64,000 nucleotides of DNA. It comes from JBJTUH01 sp044346175 (GTDB taxonomy: Bacteria > Cyanobacteriota > Vampirovibrionia > Vampirovibrionales > JAJTHC01). The stretch spans positions 12,482 to 76,481 of the forward strand of contig JBIIZQ010000008.1 in the NCBI GenBank assembly GCA_044346175.1, written 5' to 3'. A program made the translations under genes and the position numbers. The notes under the pieces were generated by a model. The model did not search any database. It worked only from the letters and a program-made list of their open reading frames with translations, and was not told the origin of the DNA. Below, in pieces: positions 36,285 through 44,373 of this stretch. The stretch's first letter is position 1, and each line of letters begins with the position of its first letter.

Positions 36285-37109
36285 TTAAACCGTATGCAGG
36301 GTTTGGAAAGCATCACTGGCCCATGCTTTCCAAGAGGCAAGCCGTTCTCGTGCTTCTTCAGGCGGTGTTTGCATGAGGCTTGACCCCACCAAGAAACGTT
36401 GTGCATAAGGGTAAATGCTCTGAATATCTGCCAATGTTTTAATGCCACTGGCGGCAATGATGGCTATGTGTGAGGGTATTAGTGCATGGAGCCTTTGGGT
36501 GGTGGTGAGGTCAATGGTGAAGTCATCAAAGTTACGATGGTTTACCAGAAGCACTTCAGGGTCAAGATGCTTTAGCACACGGGCTACTTCCTCTTCATTC
36601 TGAACCTCAATGACAGGGGTCATCCCGAGAGACACCCCGAGGGTATAGAGGTCTACAAGTGCTTGGGTATCAGGGAGTGCTTTGGCGACGAGTAAAAACG
36701 CATCAGCCCACGCCCAACGTGCTTGGTACACTTGGTATTCTGAAATAACAAAGTCTTTATATAGGGTAGGATGGGGTGTAAGCTGTGTAATGTGCTTCAA
36801 AAGGGCAGGCCCCCCGCCAAAGTGCTTTTTATCGGCTAATACTGAAATACAGGAAGCCGCCGCATGGTAGGTTTCTAGTAAGGTGAGGATGTCTAATTGT
36901 GGGACGAGCTTACCTGCCGTAGGAGAAGCGGGCTTAATTTCACAAATGAGGTGAAGCGGGTCGTTCTGCAAAAGCCGATTTAAAAAAACAGGGGCATGGA
37001 GCTTTACAACCTCATCTCGTAATTGTGCTAGAGGACGAATGCGTGCTTGAGTGTCGGTTTCTTCTTGTTTATCTGCAAGGAGATTGGCAAGGGATAGGGT
37101 AGCAAACAT
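36285..37109 (-). CDS. trpC: Indole-3-glycerol phosphate synthase, divergent
   Basis: 274 residues forming the expected beta-alpha barrel. Recognisable are C-E-I-K-P-A-S-P (E57, K59), S-V-L-A-D-K-K-H-F-G-G, Y-K-D-F-V (K118, the usual general acid), P-V-I-E-V (E168, general base) and V-N-H-R (N190). The conserved S-E-S-G-I is replaced by A-A-S-G-I, so the Glu that helps bind the substrate is Ala210. The enzyme closes the indole ring in tryptophan synthesis. AGAGAGG precedes the start, and trpD is 51 bases upstream. Activity is likely but not certain. Confidence 0.88.
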   Translation of the reverse strand: MFATLSLANLLADKQEETDTQARIRPLAQLRDEVVKLHAPVFLNRLLQNDPLHLICEIKPASPTAGKLVPQLDILTLLETYHAAASCISVLADKKHFGGGPALLKHITQLTPHPTLYKDFVISEYQVYQARWAWADAFLLVAKALPDTQALVDLYTLGVSLGMTPVIEVQNEEEVARVLKHLDPEVLLVNHRNFDDFTIDLTTTQRLHALIPSHIAIIAASGIKTLADIQSIYPYAQRFLVGSSLMQTPPEEARERLASWKAWASDAFQTLHTV

Positions 37110-37160
37110 AGAAACCTCTCTTTTTTACGGCACAGTGTGAGGACAAGACCACAGAAAAGC

Positions 37161-38342
37161 CTAATCAGTCAAAGCCAAAAACTGGGGTTTCAAAACATCC
37201 TCATACCAAGCGTAGGCGTTGCCTGACATGACCTGATGACGACACTGTTCTTGAGCCTCTTCTAAAGTATTAGCCTTTCCACTATGCCACAAACAACCTG
37301 TAACGTTCAACCATACAGTGTTTTGCCACCCTGTATAGGTGGTATTTGACGTACCTTGTAAGCAGGCGTAAAAAGCTTTCAGTTTTGCATCAAGGGTTAA
37401 TAGAGGAGGCAGTAAAGCTGGTGAGCCTTGATGTTGTAAGGACTGTGTGTACGCTTTCCAAGTATCTTGACCTGTAGTCTGACCCAAAGGCGTTTCACCA
37501 AAGGCAAGCGTGTGGCACTCCCCTTCAGGAGAAGCCTCATCCAAGTAAGCTGGGAACGCTACGGCGGAAGCTGGGTTTAAAGTTGTGGTGTGCCAAGCCC
37601 AACGCTGGCAGATAGGATGATGGGAAGTGGGGTGAGAGGTAAGCATTTCCGCAAGCCCTTTCAGCATAGAAGCCATGGCGGGTTGTGCCACGCCATGCCA
37701 GTGATATTGAGGGTTCATGGGGTTTAGCATAGGCCCTAAGGCATTGAATACGGTGGGTTTGCCAAAAGCTTTACGCCAGCCTTGTAAAAGGGCAAGTTGT
37801 GGGTATACCATGGGGGCAAACAGGAACCACAGGTTGCTACTTTGAAAAAGGCGATGTTGTGCTTCGAGTGAAACGTGTGGAGGAAGGGCAAGCCCAAGGG
37901 TTTCCAGAAAGTCAAAGCTACCCATGCTTGAAGCCTTGGCACTGAGTGCTTTATTCCCAAACTTTACGACAGGCACGCCCATACTGGCAAGGAGAATCGC
38001 TACTGTGGTGGAGACATTCAACCGACCTTCAAAGCCCGTGCCTCCTGTGCCGCAACAGTCTAACACGGGGGCTATGAGGGCATCCTCTTCACAGATAGAC
38101 CCCCACGAGGCCTCCCAGTGTGTTGTGCGTGTATGGGCTAAGCGGCGCCATAAGGCATGGAGTAAGGCAACCGACCCCCCATAGGGTAGACGGAGGGCTT
38201 CTAAACAGGCAAACCCCTCAGCTTGATGGGACGCATCCGTCACAACCAACTCCCCTGAAAGCATACGACACAGCGTTGTGTAACAGGCGTATGCGGTTTC
38301 AGGTAGTAGCGGATGGGTTGATGTATCCTTAAAACGTGACAT
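37161..38342 (-). CDS. trpD: Anthranilate phosphoribosyltransferase, divergent
   Basis: 393 residues, longer than the usual 340. The PRPP-binding motif is C-C-G-T-G-G-T-G (usually G-T-G-G-D). N-V-S-T-T and V-K-F-G-N-K-A-L-S-A-K-A-S-S replace the standard K-H-G-N-R-x-V-S-S-x-x-G-S. F-N-A-L-G-P-M-L-N-P is normal, and a late L-D-E-A-S-P-E-G keeps the acidic Mg site. It attaches phosphoribose to anthranilate, the step before two enzymes leading to TrpC. It lies 17 bases downstream of ychF, so ychF, trpD, trpC and the 75-residue gene may be one transcript. trpA, trpB, trpE and trpF are not in the window. Confidence 0.85.
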   Translation of the reverse strand: MSRFKDTSTHPLLPETAYACYTTLCRMLSGELVVTDASHQAEGFACLEALRLPYGGSVALLHALWRRLAHTRTTHWEASWGSICEEDALIAPVLDCCGTGGTGFEGRLNVSTTVAILLASMGVPVVKFGNKALSAKASSMGSFDFLETLGLALPPHVSLEAQHRLFQSSNLWFLFAPMVYPQLALLQGWRKAFGKPTVFNALGPMLNPMNPQYHWHGVAQPAMASMLKGLAEMLTSHPTSHHPICQRWAWHTTTLNPASAVAFPAYLDEASPEGECHTLAFGETPLGQTTGQDTWKAYTQSLQHQGSPALLPPLLTLDAKLKAFYACLQGTSNTTYTGWQNTVWLNVTGCLWHSGKANTLEEAQEQCRHQVMSGNAYAWYEDVLKPQFLALTD

Positions 38343-38359
38343 CGCAGTGTGGTGATTGA

Positions 38360-39472
38360 TTAAACATTAAACCTAAAGTGGACTACGTCACCATCCTGCA
38401 TCAGATACCCTTTGCCCTCTTGGCGGAGGAGTCCTTTTTCCTTGGCAGTTTTTTCGCCTTGGCATGTGACATAATCGTCATACCCAATGACCTCGGCACA
38501 AATAAACCCACGCTCAAAGTCGGAGTGAATCACGCCTGCACACTGAGGGGCGGTAAACCCTTTCAGGAAAGGCCAAGCACGGACTTCTTTCTCGCCCGCC
38601 GTGAAGTACGTCCATAAGCCAAGAAGGTCATACGTGGCACGAATCAGCTTATCCACCCCACCACTGGCAATGCCTAAACTGTCAAGATAGTCTTGACGTT
38701 CAGCTTCATCTTCAAGTTGCATCAGTTCAGCCTCAAGCTGTGCAGATACCGCCACCACAGGACGACCCTCTTCATTGGCACGAGCCACCAGTGCGGCGTA
38801 ATGCGGATTGCTCATGGGGTTGGCAAGTTCTTCTTCTGTAACGTTGCCAGCATACACCACGGGTTTACTGCTCAGGAGTTGGCTTTGTTTGAGTATCTTT
38901 TGGGTGTCTTCGCCGTATTGTGCCAAGTTAAGGGTTTCACCATTTTGTAGAATGGGTAAAATCTCTTGATATACGGAAAGTTCAGCTTGGGCTTCTTTGT
39001 CTTGACTCTTGGCACGTTTGCCAAGGTTTTGAATCCGTTTTTCTAAACTGCTAACATCCGCCATACACAGTTCAAGATGAATCGTGTCGATGTCTCGGGC
39101 GGGGTTGACGGAGCCGTCCACATGATGAATGTTTTCATCTTCAAAACAACGCACCACCTGTACAATCAGGTCAACCTCACGGATGTGGGCAAGAAACTGG
39201 TTGCCGAGACCTTCGCCTTGGCTTGCTCCTCGCACCAAGCCCGCAATGTCTACAAACTCAAAAATGGCAGGAATAACCGTTTGCGTTTTGGCGAGCGGTT
39301 GTAACACCTTGAGTCGAGGGTCTGGCACTTTCACTACGCCTGTGTTGGGTTCAATGGTACAGAAAGGATAGTTGGCACTTTCGGCGGCGTGTGAGGCAGT
39401 GAGTGCATTGAATAACGTGGATTTACCGACGTTGGGTAAGCCAACTACACCAGCTTGAAGCATCATCATCAT
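38360..39472 (-). CDS. ychF: YchF/OLA1-family ATPase
   Basis: About 370 residues from a run of four ATG codons (39461-39472); the longer frame from 39499 has no support. P-loop G-L-P-N-V-G-K-S-T, switch II D-I-A-G-L-V-R-G-A-S, and the C-terminal TGS domain (F-T-A-G-E-K-E-V-R-A-W) are all clear. The family binds ATP in preference to GTP because the N-K-x-D motif is altered, here G-N-V-T-E-E-E. It is a ribosome-associated stress regulator in the cytoplasm. First gene of the trp run. Confidence 0.96.
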   Translation of the reverse strand: MMMMLQAGVVGLPNVGKSTLFNALTASHAAESANYPFCTIEPNTGVVKVPDPRLKVLQPLAKTQTVIPAIFEFVDIAGLVRGASQGEGLGNQFLAHIREVDLIVQVVRCFEDENIHHVDGSVNPARDIDTIHLELCMADVSSLEKRIQNLGKRAKSQDKEAQAELSVYQEILPILQNGETLNLAQYGEDTQKILKQSQLLSSKPVVYAGNVTEEELANPMSNPHYAALVARANEEGRPVVAVSAQLEAELMQLEDEAERQDYLDSLGIASGGVDKLIRATYDLLGLWTYFTAGEKEVRAWPFLKGFTAPQCAGVIHSDFERGFICAEVIGYDDYVTCQGEKTAKEKGLLRQEGKGYLMQDGDVVHFRFNV

Positions 39473-39739
39473 AAAAGGGGGTTCTCTGTGGGGTATCAAA
39501 TAGAAGGTGACGAGTGGGGAGGGTGCGTATACCAGTGGTTAAGTATGCACTGCACCGAACATTAGCCATATGCCACTATTCTAACGCAAAGATAATTTCT
39601 GTTCTAATCCCGAGGATGACTGCTAAATATTATGACTATGTTAGAACTTTTGTTAATGGCTTAGTTTATAATAATATAACATTAAAATTATTTCTTCCAT
39701 GTTCATGATTTATTATAATAAAAACAAAGGTGTTAACAC

Positions 39740-41878
39740 ATGCTCATTGGCTTGGCTTTAAGAAATTACAAAACCTACCAAAATATTAACTTCATACCTG
39801 TTGTATCTCAGTTAGATACATCTTTCACTGCATATGTTGGTGCAAATGGCATTGGTAAAAGCTCAATTTTGGAAGCGTTAGATAGCTACTTCAATGATAG
39901 ACCTTGGAATATTAACAGAGCATGGCATAAGAGTTCAAAGAAAGATGTAATCCCTTTCATTGCCCCTTTATTGTTGATAAATAAGGAAGACCCTCTTTTT
40001 GATTTTAACGATAATGAGAAGAAATTTTTAGATGCTTTGAGTGATATTTTGTGGAATCGTGATGCTCATCATTCATGGAATGATTTTATAGCATATGTAA
40101 AAAAAATAAAAGAGAGCGTTTGTAAAGAAAATAAAAAAATTGAAGATTATTGGTTACTTATGATACCCATCTCAAGAAATGCAAATGGATCTATCGATGT
40201 AGATTTTTTTAACACTGCCAAAGATATACACCAGGGATTAGAGAACACCGCCAAAGATATAGACCAGGGATTAGAAGAGGGCATCGAAAAATCCGATTCG
40301 AAATTTGATTTTGATAGTAATAGTAAGAGTAAGAGTGTTTTGAAGAAACTCAAAGAAAAAGTTCATTACATCTATCTTCCCGTTGAAGCGGATGAGAAGG
40401 AGCTTACTCAACTTACAACGGTGGGTATTCAAAAACTTATTAAAACTGATTTGCCTACTAAAATAAAAAAGCTTTTGGATGAGAAAAAATTTGACAAGCA
40501 AAGTATTTTAGACCTTGTAAACCGAGATATTGCTAGTTTTATGGATAGTATTAAAGAAAACTTGAGTGATGGTTATACATATTCTGCTGGAAAAGGAAAG
40601 CCTAGCAAATTAACATCGAGTAAGCTAGTAGATACTATCATTGAAAAATCACTTCTTTCTAATCCGATACGTTATGAAAAAAAGTTAAAAAATGGCGAGG
40701 ACACATCACTTGAATTTGAACAAATGAGTGCAGGAGAAAAAAGAAAAGCACTTATAGAAGTTTATTCATCTCTTTTGGCTATGCCTGTTGACCAAGAATC
40801 TCAGTCTAACTCTAAAATCATTATTGGTATTGATGAACCAGAAGCTTCTTTACATATGAGTGCTTGTTATTCGCAATTTGAAAAGCTCTTTCAGATGTCT
40901 AAGGATGCTCAAATACTTTTAACAACTCATTGGTATGGATTTCTACCTGTTATTCAAAAAGGTCAGGTACATTTTTTGTCTAAAAAAGATACTGCTGAAG
41001 AGGGAACAAAGTTTAAATCAGTTATGGCTTTTCATACACACTCTTTAGAGAGTTTTGCAGAAAGTATTAGACAAATAAATGGTAAAGAAGTATTTGAGTA
41101 TAGCTTGAAAAGCTATACTGATTTACGGCAATCTATTTTATGTTCACTTTTAGAAGAGGAGGGTAAGTATTACAACTGGGTGATATGTGAGGGGACAAGT
41201 GATAAAATATACTTGGATACTTTTTTTGAGGCTATGTTTCCAAAAAATAATGTAAAAGTTCTGCCTGTTGGAGGTATAGATAATGTTTTGAAAAAAATGT
41301 ATACTCCATTGTGTTATGAAATAAAATTAAATAAAGACCATCCTGATTTAAAAGGCAAAGTATTTTGTCTTGTTGATACTGATGAGAATGCTTCGTCAAC
41401 GTCTGAAAATAGCCCACAGGCTTTTCAGTCTAAAAATATTTTTATGAAAAAAATATTTGTTACCTCAGACCAAAATTCAGATGCCATTGTTAAATTGGAG
41501 GATATTTTCAAACCATTAAATGGTGTCACGGTGATAGAGGATGCATTGAATCCACAGGTGTTTATTAAAACAATTGAAGCAATGGACGAATTTAAAGATT
41601 TTGTGCCAAAATTCAAAGACAAAGACAATGACTTAAATAAGGATGCTCAAGCATCTAGGCATGCTTTTAACTTAAGACCTGCCGATTATAAATTGTTTAA
41701 AGATATCCTGTTCGATAAAACTAACGATTCAATTAAAGTAAAGTTTGCGAAAAAATACTGTGAAATTGCTAAAGAGTGTACAGACACGCCTTGGCCTGAT
41801 TGGATGAATCAAATAGCTGGTGCAAATTTTTTAAACTTAAACTCAAGCTCAAAACTCAAAGAACCATCTCCTGTATAA
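39740..41878 (+). CDS. OLD-like ATPase with C-terminal TOPRIM nuclease domain
   Basis: 712 residues. The N-terminal ABC-type ATPase has Walker A G-A-N-G-I-G-K-S-S (34-42), a signature M-S-A-G-E-K-R-K, and Walker B I-I-I-G-I-D-E-P-E-A-S (D365/E366). The C-terminal TOPRIM domain has V-I-C-E-G-T-S-D (E484) and V-D-T-D-E-N (D546, D548), the metal-binding acids. OLD-family enzymes are overcoming-lysogenisation-type nucleases used against phages, for example GajA. No helicase, reverse transcriptase or other partner is adjacent, so this looks like a solitary OLD. The gene is far more AT-rich than its neighbours, with AAAGGTG upstream of the ATG, and is probably acquired. Confidence 0.88.
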   Translation: MLIGLALRNYKTYQNINFIPVVSQLDTSFTAYVGANGIGKSSILEALDSYFNDRPWNINRAWHKSSKKDVIPFIAPLLLINKEDPLFDFNDNEKKFLDALSDILWNRDAHHSWNDFIAYVKKIKESVCKENKKIEDYWLLMIPISRNANGSIDVDFFNTAKDIHQGLENTAKDIDQGLEEGIEKSDSKFDFDSNSKSKSVLKKLKEKVHYIYLPVEADEKELTQLTTVGIQKLIKTDLPTKIKKLLDEKKFDKQSILDLVNRDIASFMDSIKENLSDGYTYSAGKGKPSKLTSSKLVDTIIEKSLLSNPIRYEKKLKNGEDTSLEFEQMSAGEKRKALIEVYSSLLAMPVDQESQSNSKIIIGIDEPEASLHMSACYSQFEKLFQMSKDAQILLTTHWYGFLPVIQKGQVHFLSKKDTAEEGTKFKSVMAFHTHSLESFAESIRQINGKEVFEYSLKSYTDLRQSILCSLLEEEGKYYNWVICEGTSDKIYLDTFFEAMFPKNNVKVLPVGGIDNVLKKMYTPLCYEIKLNKDHPDLKGKVFCLVDTDENASSTSENSPQAFQSKNIFMKKIFVTSDQNSDAIVKLEDIFKPLNGVTVIEDALNPQVFIKTIEAMDEFKDFVPKFKDKDNDLNKDAQASRHAFNLRPADYKLFKDILFDKTNDSIKVKFAKKYCEIAKECTDTPWPDWMNQIAGANFLNLNSSSKLKEPSPV
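40211..40276 (+). repeat. 33-bp in-frame tandem duplication within the OLD-like gene
   Basis: Bases 40211-40243 and 40244-40276 differ at only a few positions. They encode N-T-A-K-D-I-H-Q-G-L-E and N-T-A-K-D-I-D-Q-G-L-E. The duplication keeps the frame and falls in a linker between the ATPase halves. Confidence 0.9.
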
Positions 41879-41925
41879 GTGTATTTGTTTGTTTAAACAA
41901 GTAAAGTAAAAATGAGGTATCAATC

Positions 41926-42216
41926 ATGATGCACGCTGTGAGTTTACGGACGCTAAAACAACACAGTTTACGCCTGCATAAAATACTGGGGAGCGTGCTG
42001 GCATTGCCACTACTGCTTACCACCGTTACGGGCATGCTGTTTACGTATTTCCATGACTACACCCATCAGAAAGCACTGGCAAAAGCTTGCCTGAAGTGGC
42101 ACACGCTAGAAGTGTGGCACCTAGAGGGGATATACCCCATGATACTAGGGGTTTCAGTATTAAGTGTGTTAGCGAGTGCTGCCGTTTTAGCGTGGCGACG
42201 TACCCCTTCAAAATAA
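41926..42216 (+). CDS. Small PepSY-type membrane protein
   Basis: 96 residues starting M-M-H-A-V. A helix at about 22-43 has the PepSY_TM pattern (L-H-K-I-L-G-S-V-L-A-L-P-L-L-L-T-T-V-T-G), and a second helix lies at about 70-90. Full PepSY membrane proteins have four helices and a PepSY domain, so this is either a minimal member, as in some thiol-disulphide or iron-related operons, or a fragment. It lies 47 bases after the AT-rich OLD gene. Confidence 0.7.
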   Translation: MMHAVSLRTLKQHSLRLHKILGSVLALPLLLTTVTGMLFTYFHDYTHQKALAKACLKWHTLEVWHLEGIYPMILGVSVLSVLASAAVLAWRRTPSK

Positions 42217-42359
42217 CATGGGCATACAGCCTACTATGTCAGTTGACACTTTTGACAGTTTTCGTGACGTGGGAGGTTTCTTTGGGCTACCATTTTGAGT
42301 ATTAAAGTATGGGTGTGATACCTGAAGTGGTTTCTGATGTTCTGTGAGCTGTATCACCG

Positions 42360-43799
42360 CTATACCGATTGCTTGGCATAAAGTGCTTGGGCTTGTCCCA
42401 TACCTACGCCCAGCAATAACAAAGCCTCTTGATAAGATTTTGGCGCTTTTACGGCGGGCATGAGAGCCATGTAAGCTTCCAAACACAAATAAATACCGTA
42501 ACACCCCATAGGGCCACCGAGGGCAAGTGAACCTCCGTAAGGGTTGAGGTGCATCGTATCCCAAAGGGCTTGTAGTGCTTCGGGGTTGTATGCGCTGGCG
42601 TGTGCTTTGGAGAGGCGACACGCCGTCAGTTGACTTTCAGACAACACCCCCTCTTGAAACAAAGCATGTAATACACTTGCTACAAACGACTCTCCCATAA
42701 GGAGGCACCGCTCAGGATGATACACCCAATCGTGCAGGGTCTGGTGTGTAGACGGTAAATGTGGCTGTATGGCTTGCCATGCCCAATGAATCGCTTCAGG
42801 TAACGCTAAAGGATGCCCGCCAACACGAACGGCTTTGGAGAGGATAATAGGTTGGTGCAGATTGGTTTGTGCTTTATGGTGTACGGGGTAAGGATGCGTT
42901 TGTAAGAATTTTTGATAGCAATTCTCCGATACCAAGACAACCGCAGCTGCAGCGTCATACACCCCCATCATGGTGGCGACTGTGAGCGTACTGTTTGGCG
43001 TGGGGTAAGGTTTAAGGCGTGCAAGGTGCTGTGTTGTCAGCTGAGGTCGGCATGATTCGTCAAGTCGAGGGGATGCCCTTTCAACACTGTCGTAAAGAAA
43101 CGCCTTTCGATACGCATGGGTGTGGTGTACTTTTTGATGGCTTGATAACACCCAAGAAGCTTGCACCTCTTGATGTAATAGGGTTTGATAAATGGGCTTA
43201 AGGTGCTTCTGGTTGATGCACCAAGCATCGACCATGTGAGGCATGTCTTGAGCAAACACTGCCATACTTGGTGGTAAAGGTTTTTGAAAAGAGGGGTGTG
43301 TGAGTCGCCATCCGATACGGGAGTCTTCCAGCACGGATGTTTTTACAGAACCCTCTTGGATGAAGGCTTCACGAGGTAAAATATACGGTGCTCTGGAGGC
43401 ACTCTCAACACCACAGGCTACAACAACCTCTGCCATACCTGATTGAATCAGTGCCATACCATGGTGAATCGCATCCATCCCACTACCACACAAGGTGTTC
43501 AGTGTTGTTGCAGAAACCTCCCAAGGGTATGCAGCGAGCAAGCTTGCTTGTCTTGCGACATTACGGCAATCTTCACCTGCCTGATTGGCACACCCCACCA
43601 GAAGAGACACCGCCTGTGGTGTGTGCGTTAGGGTATCCTCTAGGAGAGGACAGCGACTTCTTAAAGCAGCTAATAGGTCGGCCAAGAGTGTATCGGGTCG
43701 ATGGTGTTGCCAATACCCTTGCGGTAAACCAGTGGGGGTACGTAACCCGCCCAAACAATACACCGTAGACACCGTGTGAGGATGGTAGATAGCATTCAT
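42360..43799 (-). CDS. Degenerate thiolase-family protein
   Basis: 479 residues with the thiolase fold. The nucleophile motif is intact (L-N-T-L-C-G-S-G-M-D-A, C94), as are the surrounding Asn, Gly and Ala patterns and G-V-E-S-A-S. The second half lacks the usual catalytic residues: the G-H-P motif reads G-G-P, and the terminal C-x-G motif reads L-G-V-G-M-G. The N-E-A-F-A segment is also replaced. It may bind an acyl-CoA or act like non-condensing thiolase relatives, but true acetyl-CoA condensation is doubtful. A HxlR-type regulator gene precedes it by 39 bases in the same direction. Confidence 0.75.
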   Translation of the reverse strand: MNAIYHPHTVSTVYCLGGLRTPTGLPQGYWQHHRPDTLLADLLAALRSRCPLLEDTLTHTPQAVSLLVGCANQAGEDCRNVARQASLLAAYPWEVSATTLNTLCGSGMDAIHHGMALIQSGMAEVVVACGVESASRAPYILPREAFIQEGSVKTSVLEDSRIGWRLTHPSFQKPLPPSMAVFAQDMPHMVDAWCINQKHLKPIYQTLLHQEVQASWVLSSHQKVHHTHAYRKAFLYDSVERASPRLDESCRPQLTTQHLARLKPYPTPNSTLTVATMMGVYDAAAAVVLVSENCYQKFLQTHPYPVHHKAQTNLHQPIILSKAVRVGGHPLALPEAIHWAWQAIQPHLPSTHQTLHDWVYHPERCLLMGESFVASVLHALFQEGVLSESQLTACRLSKAHASAYNPEALQALWDTMHLNPYGGSLALGGPMGCYGIYLCLEAYMALMPAVKAPKSYQEALLLLGVGMGQAQALYAKQSV

Positions 43800-43838
43800 A
43801 AGCCTTACGATACCCCTCCCAACATGTTAATGCAGGAT

Positions 43839-44213
43839 TTACCCTCTTACGTGAGGCGTGTAGGGGAAGTAGGTGTTTGACCAAGCCATCATTTGGTCAA
43901 TAATCGCACTCAGGGCATGCCCTCTTTCGGTTAAACGATATTCCACACGAGGAGGCATTTCCATGTATTGCTTCCGATGGAGTACACCGACCCCTTCAAG
44001 CATTTTCAGACGCTTGGTCAGCGTACGGGTAGAAATACCAGGGAGCTGCTCTTGAAGCTCCAAAAAACGACGGGGTTCAAATTGACGCAGCGATTGAATA
44101 ATCAGTAAAGAATGCTTATCGCCCATAACATTTAAAGCTCTCTCAAGAGGAGACTCTGTATTCAGTAATACGTCACAAAGCTCAAGAGATAAAAGGGGGT
44201 GTAGTACAGTCAT
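43839..44213 (-). CDS. HxlR-family transcriptional regulator
   Basis: About 124 residues from the ATG at 44213; the frame from 44279 adds 22 unlikely residues. The winged-helix pattern is typical: A-L-N-V-M-G-D-K-H-S-L-L-I-I, R-R-F-L-E-L, L-P-G-I-S-T-R-T-L-T-K-R-L-K-M-L, then the wing P-P-R-V-E-Y-R-L-T-E-R-G-H. HxlR proteins are DNA-binding dimers responding to thiols or small aldehydes. The N-terminal Cys (in E-L-C-D-V) is near the place where redox Cys sits. It may control the thiolase gene downstream. Confidence 0.85.
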   Translation of the reverse strand: MTVLHPLLSLELCDVLLNTESPLERALNVMGDKHSLLIIQSLRQFEPRRFLELQEQLPGISTRTLTKRLKMLEGVGVLHRKQYMEMPPRVEYRLTERGHALSAIIDQMMAWSNTYFPYTPHVRG

Positions 44214-44373
44214 TGAGAAAGTTAAATCCACATATCGATAAACAAACGGTACGGCGGAGACTTTGTGCATACAAAGCACTAAGCCTCATGTAACCATAAA
44301 CTACTTTGTAAAACAAGGCAAGCACGCCATTAAAAGCATCCGTAAACTATAGGAGTCCCTCATAAGGGGAGGT

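Noticed and set aside
39500..42216. Gabija or retron system around the OLD-like gene
   Set aside because: No UvrD-type helicase (GajB), reverse transcriptase or ncRNA is next to it; the neighbours are ychF and a PepSY-like protein.
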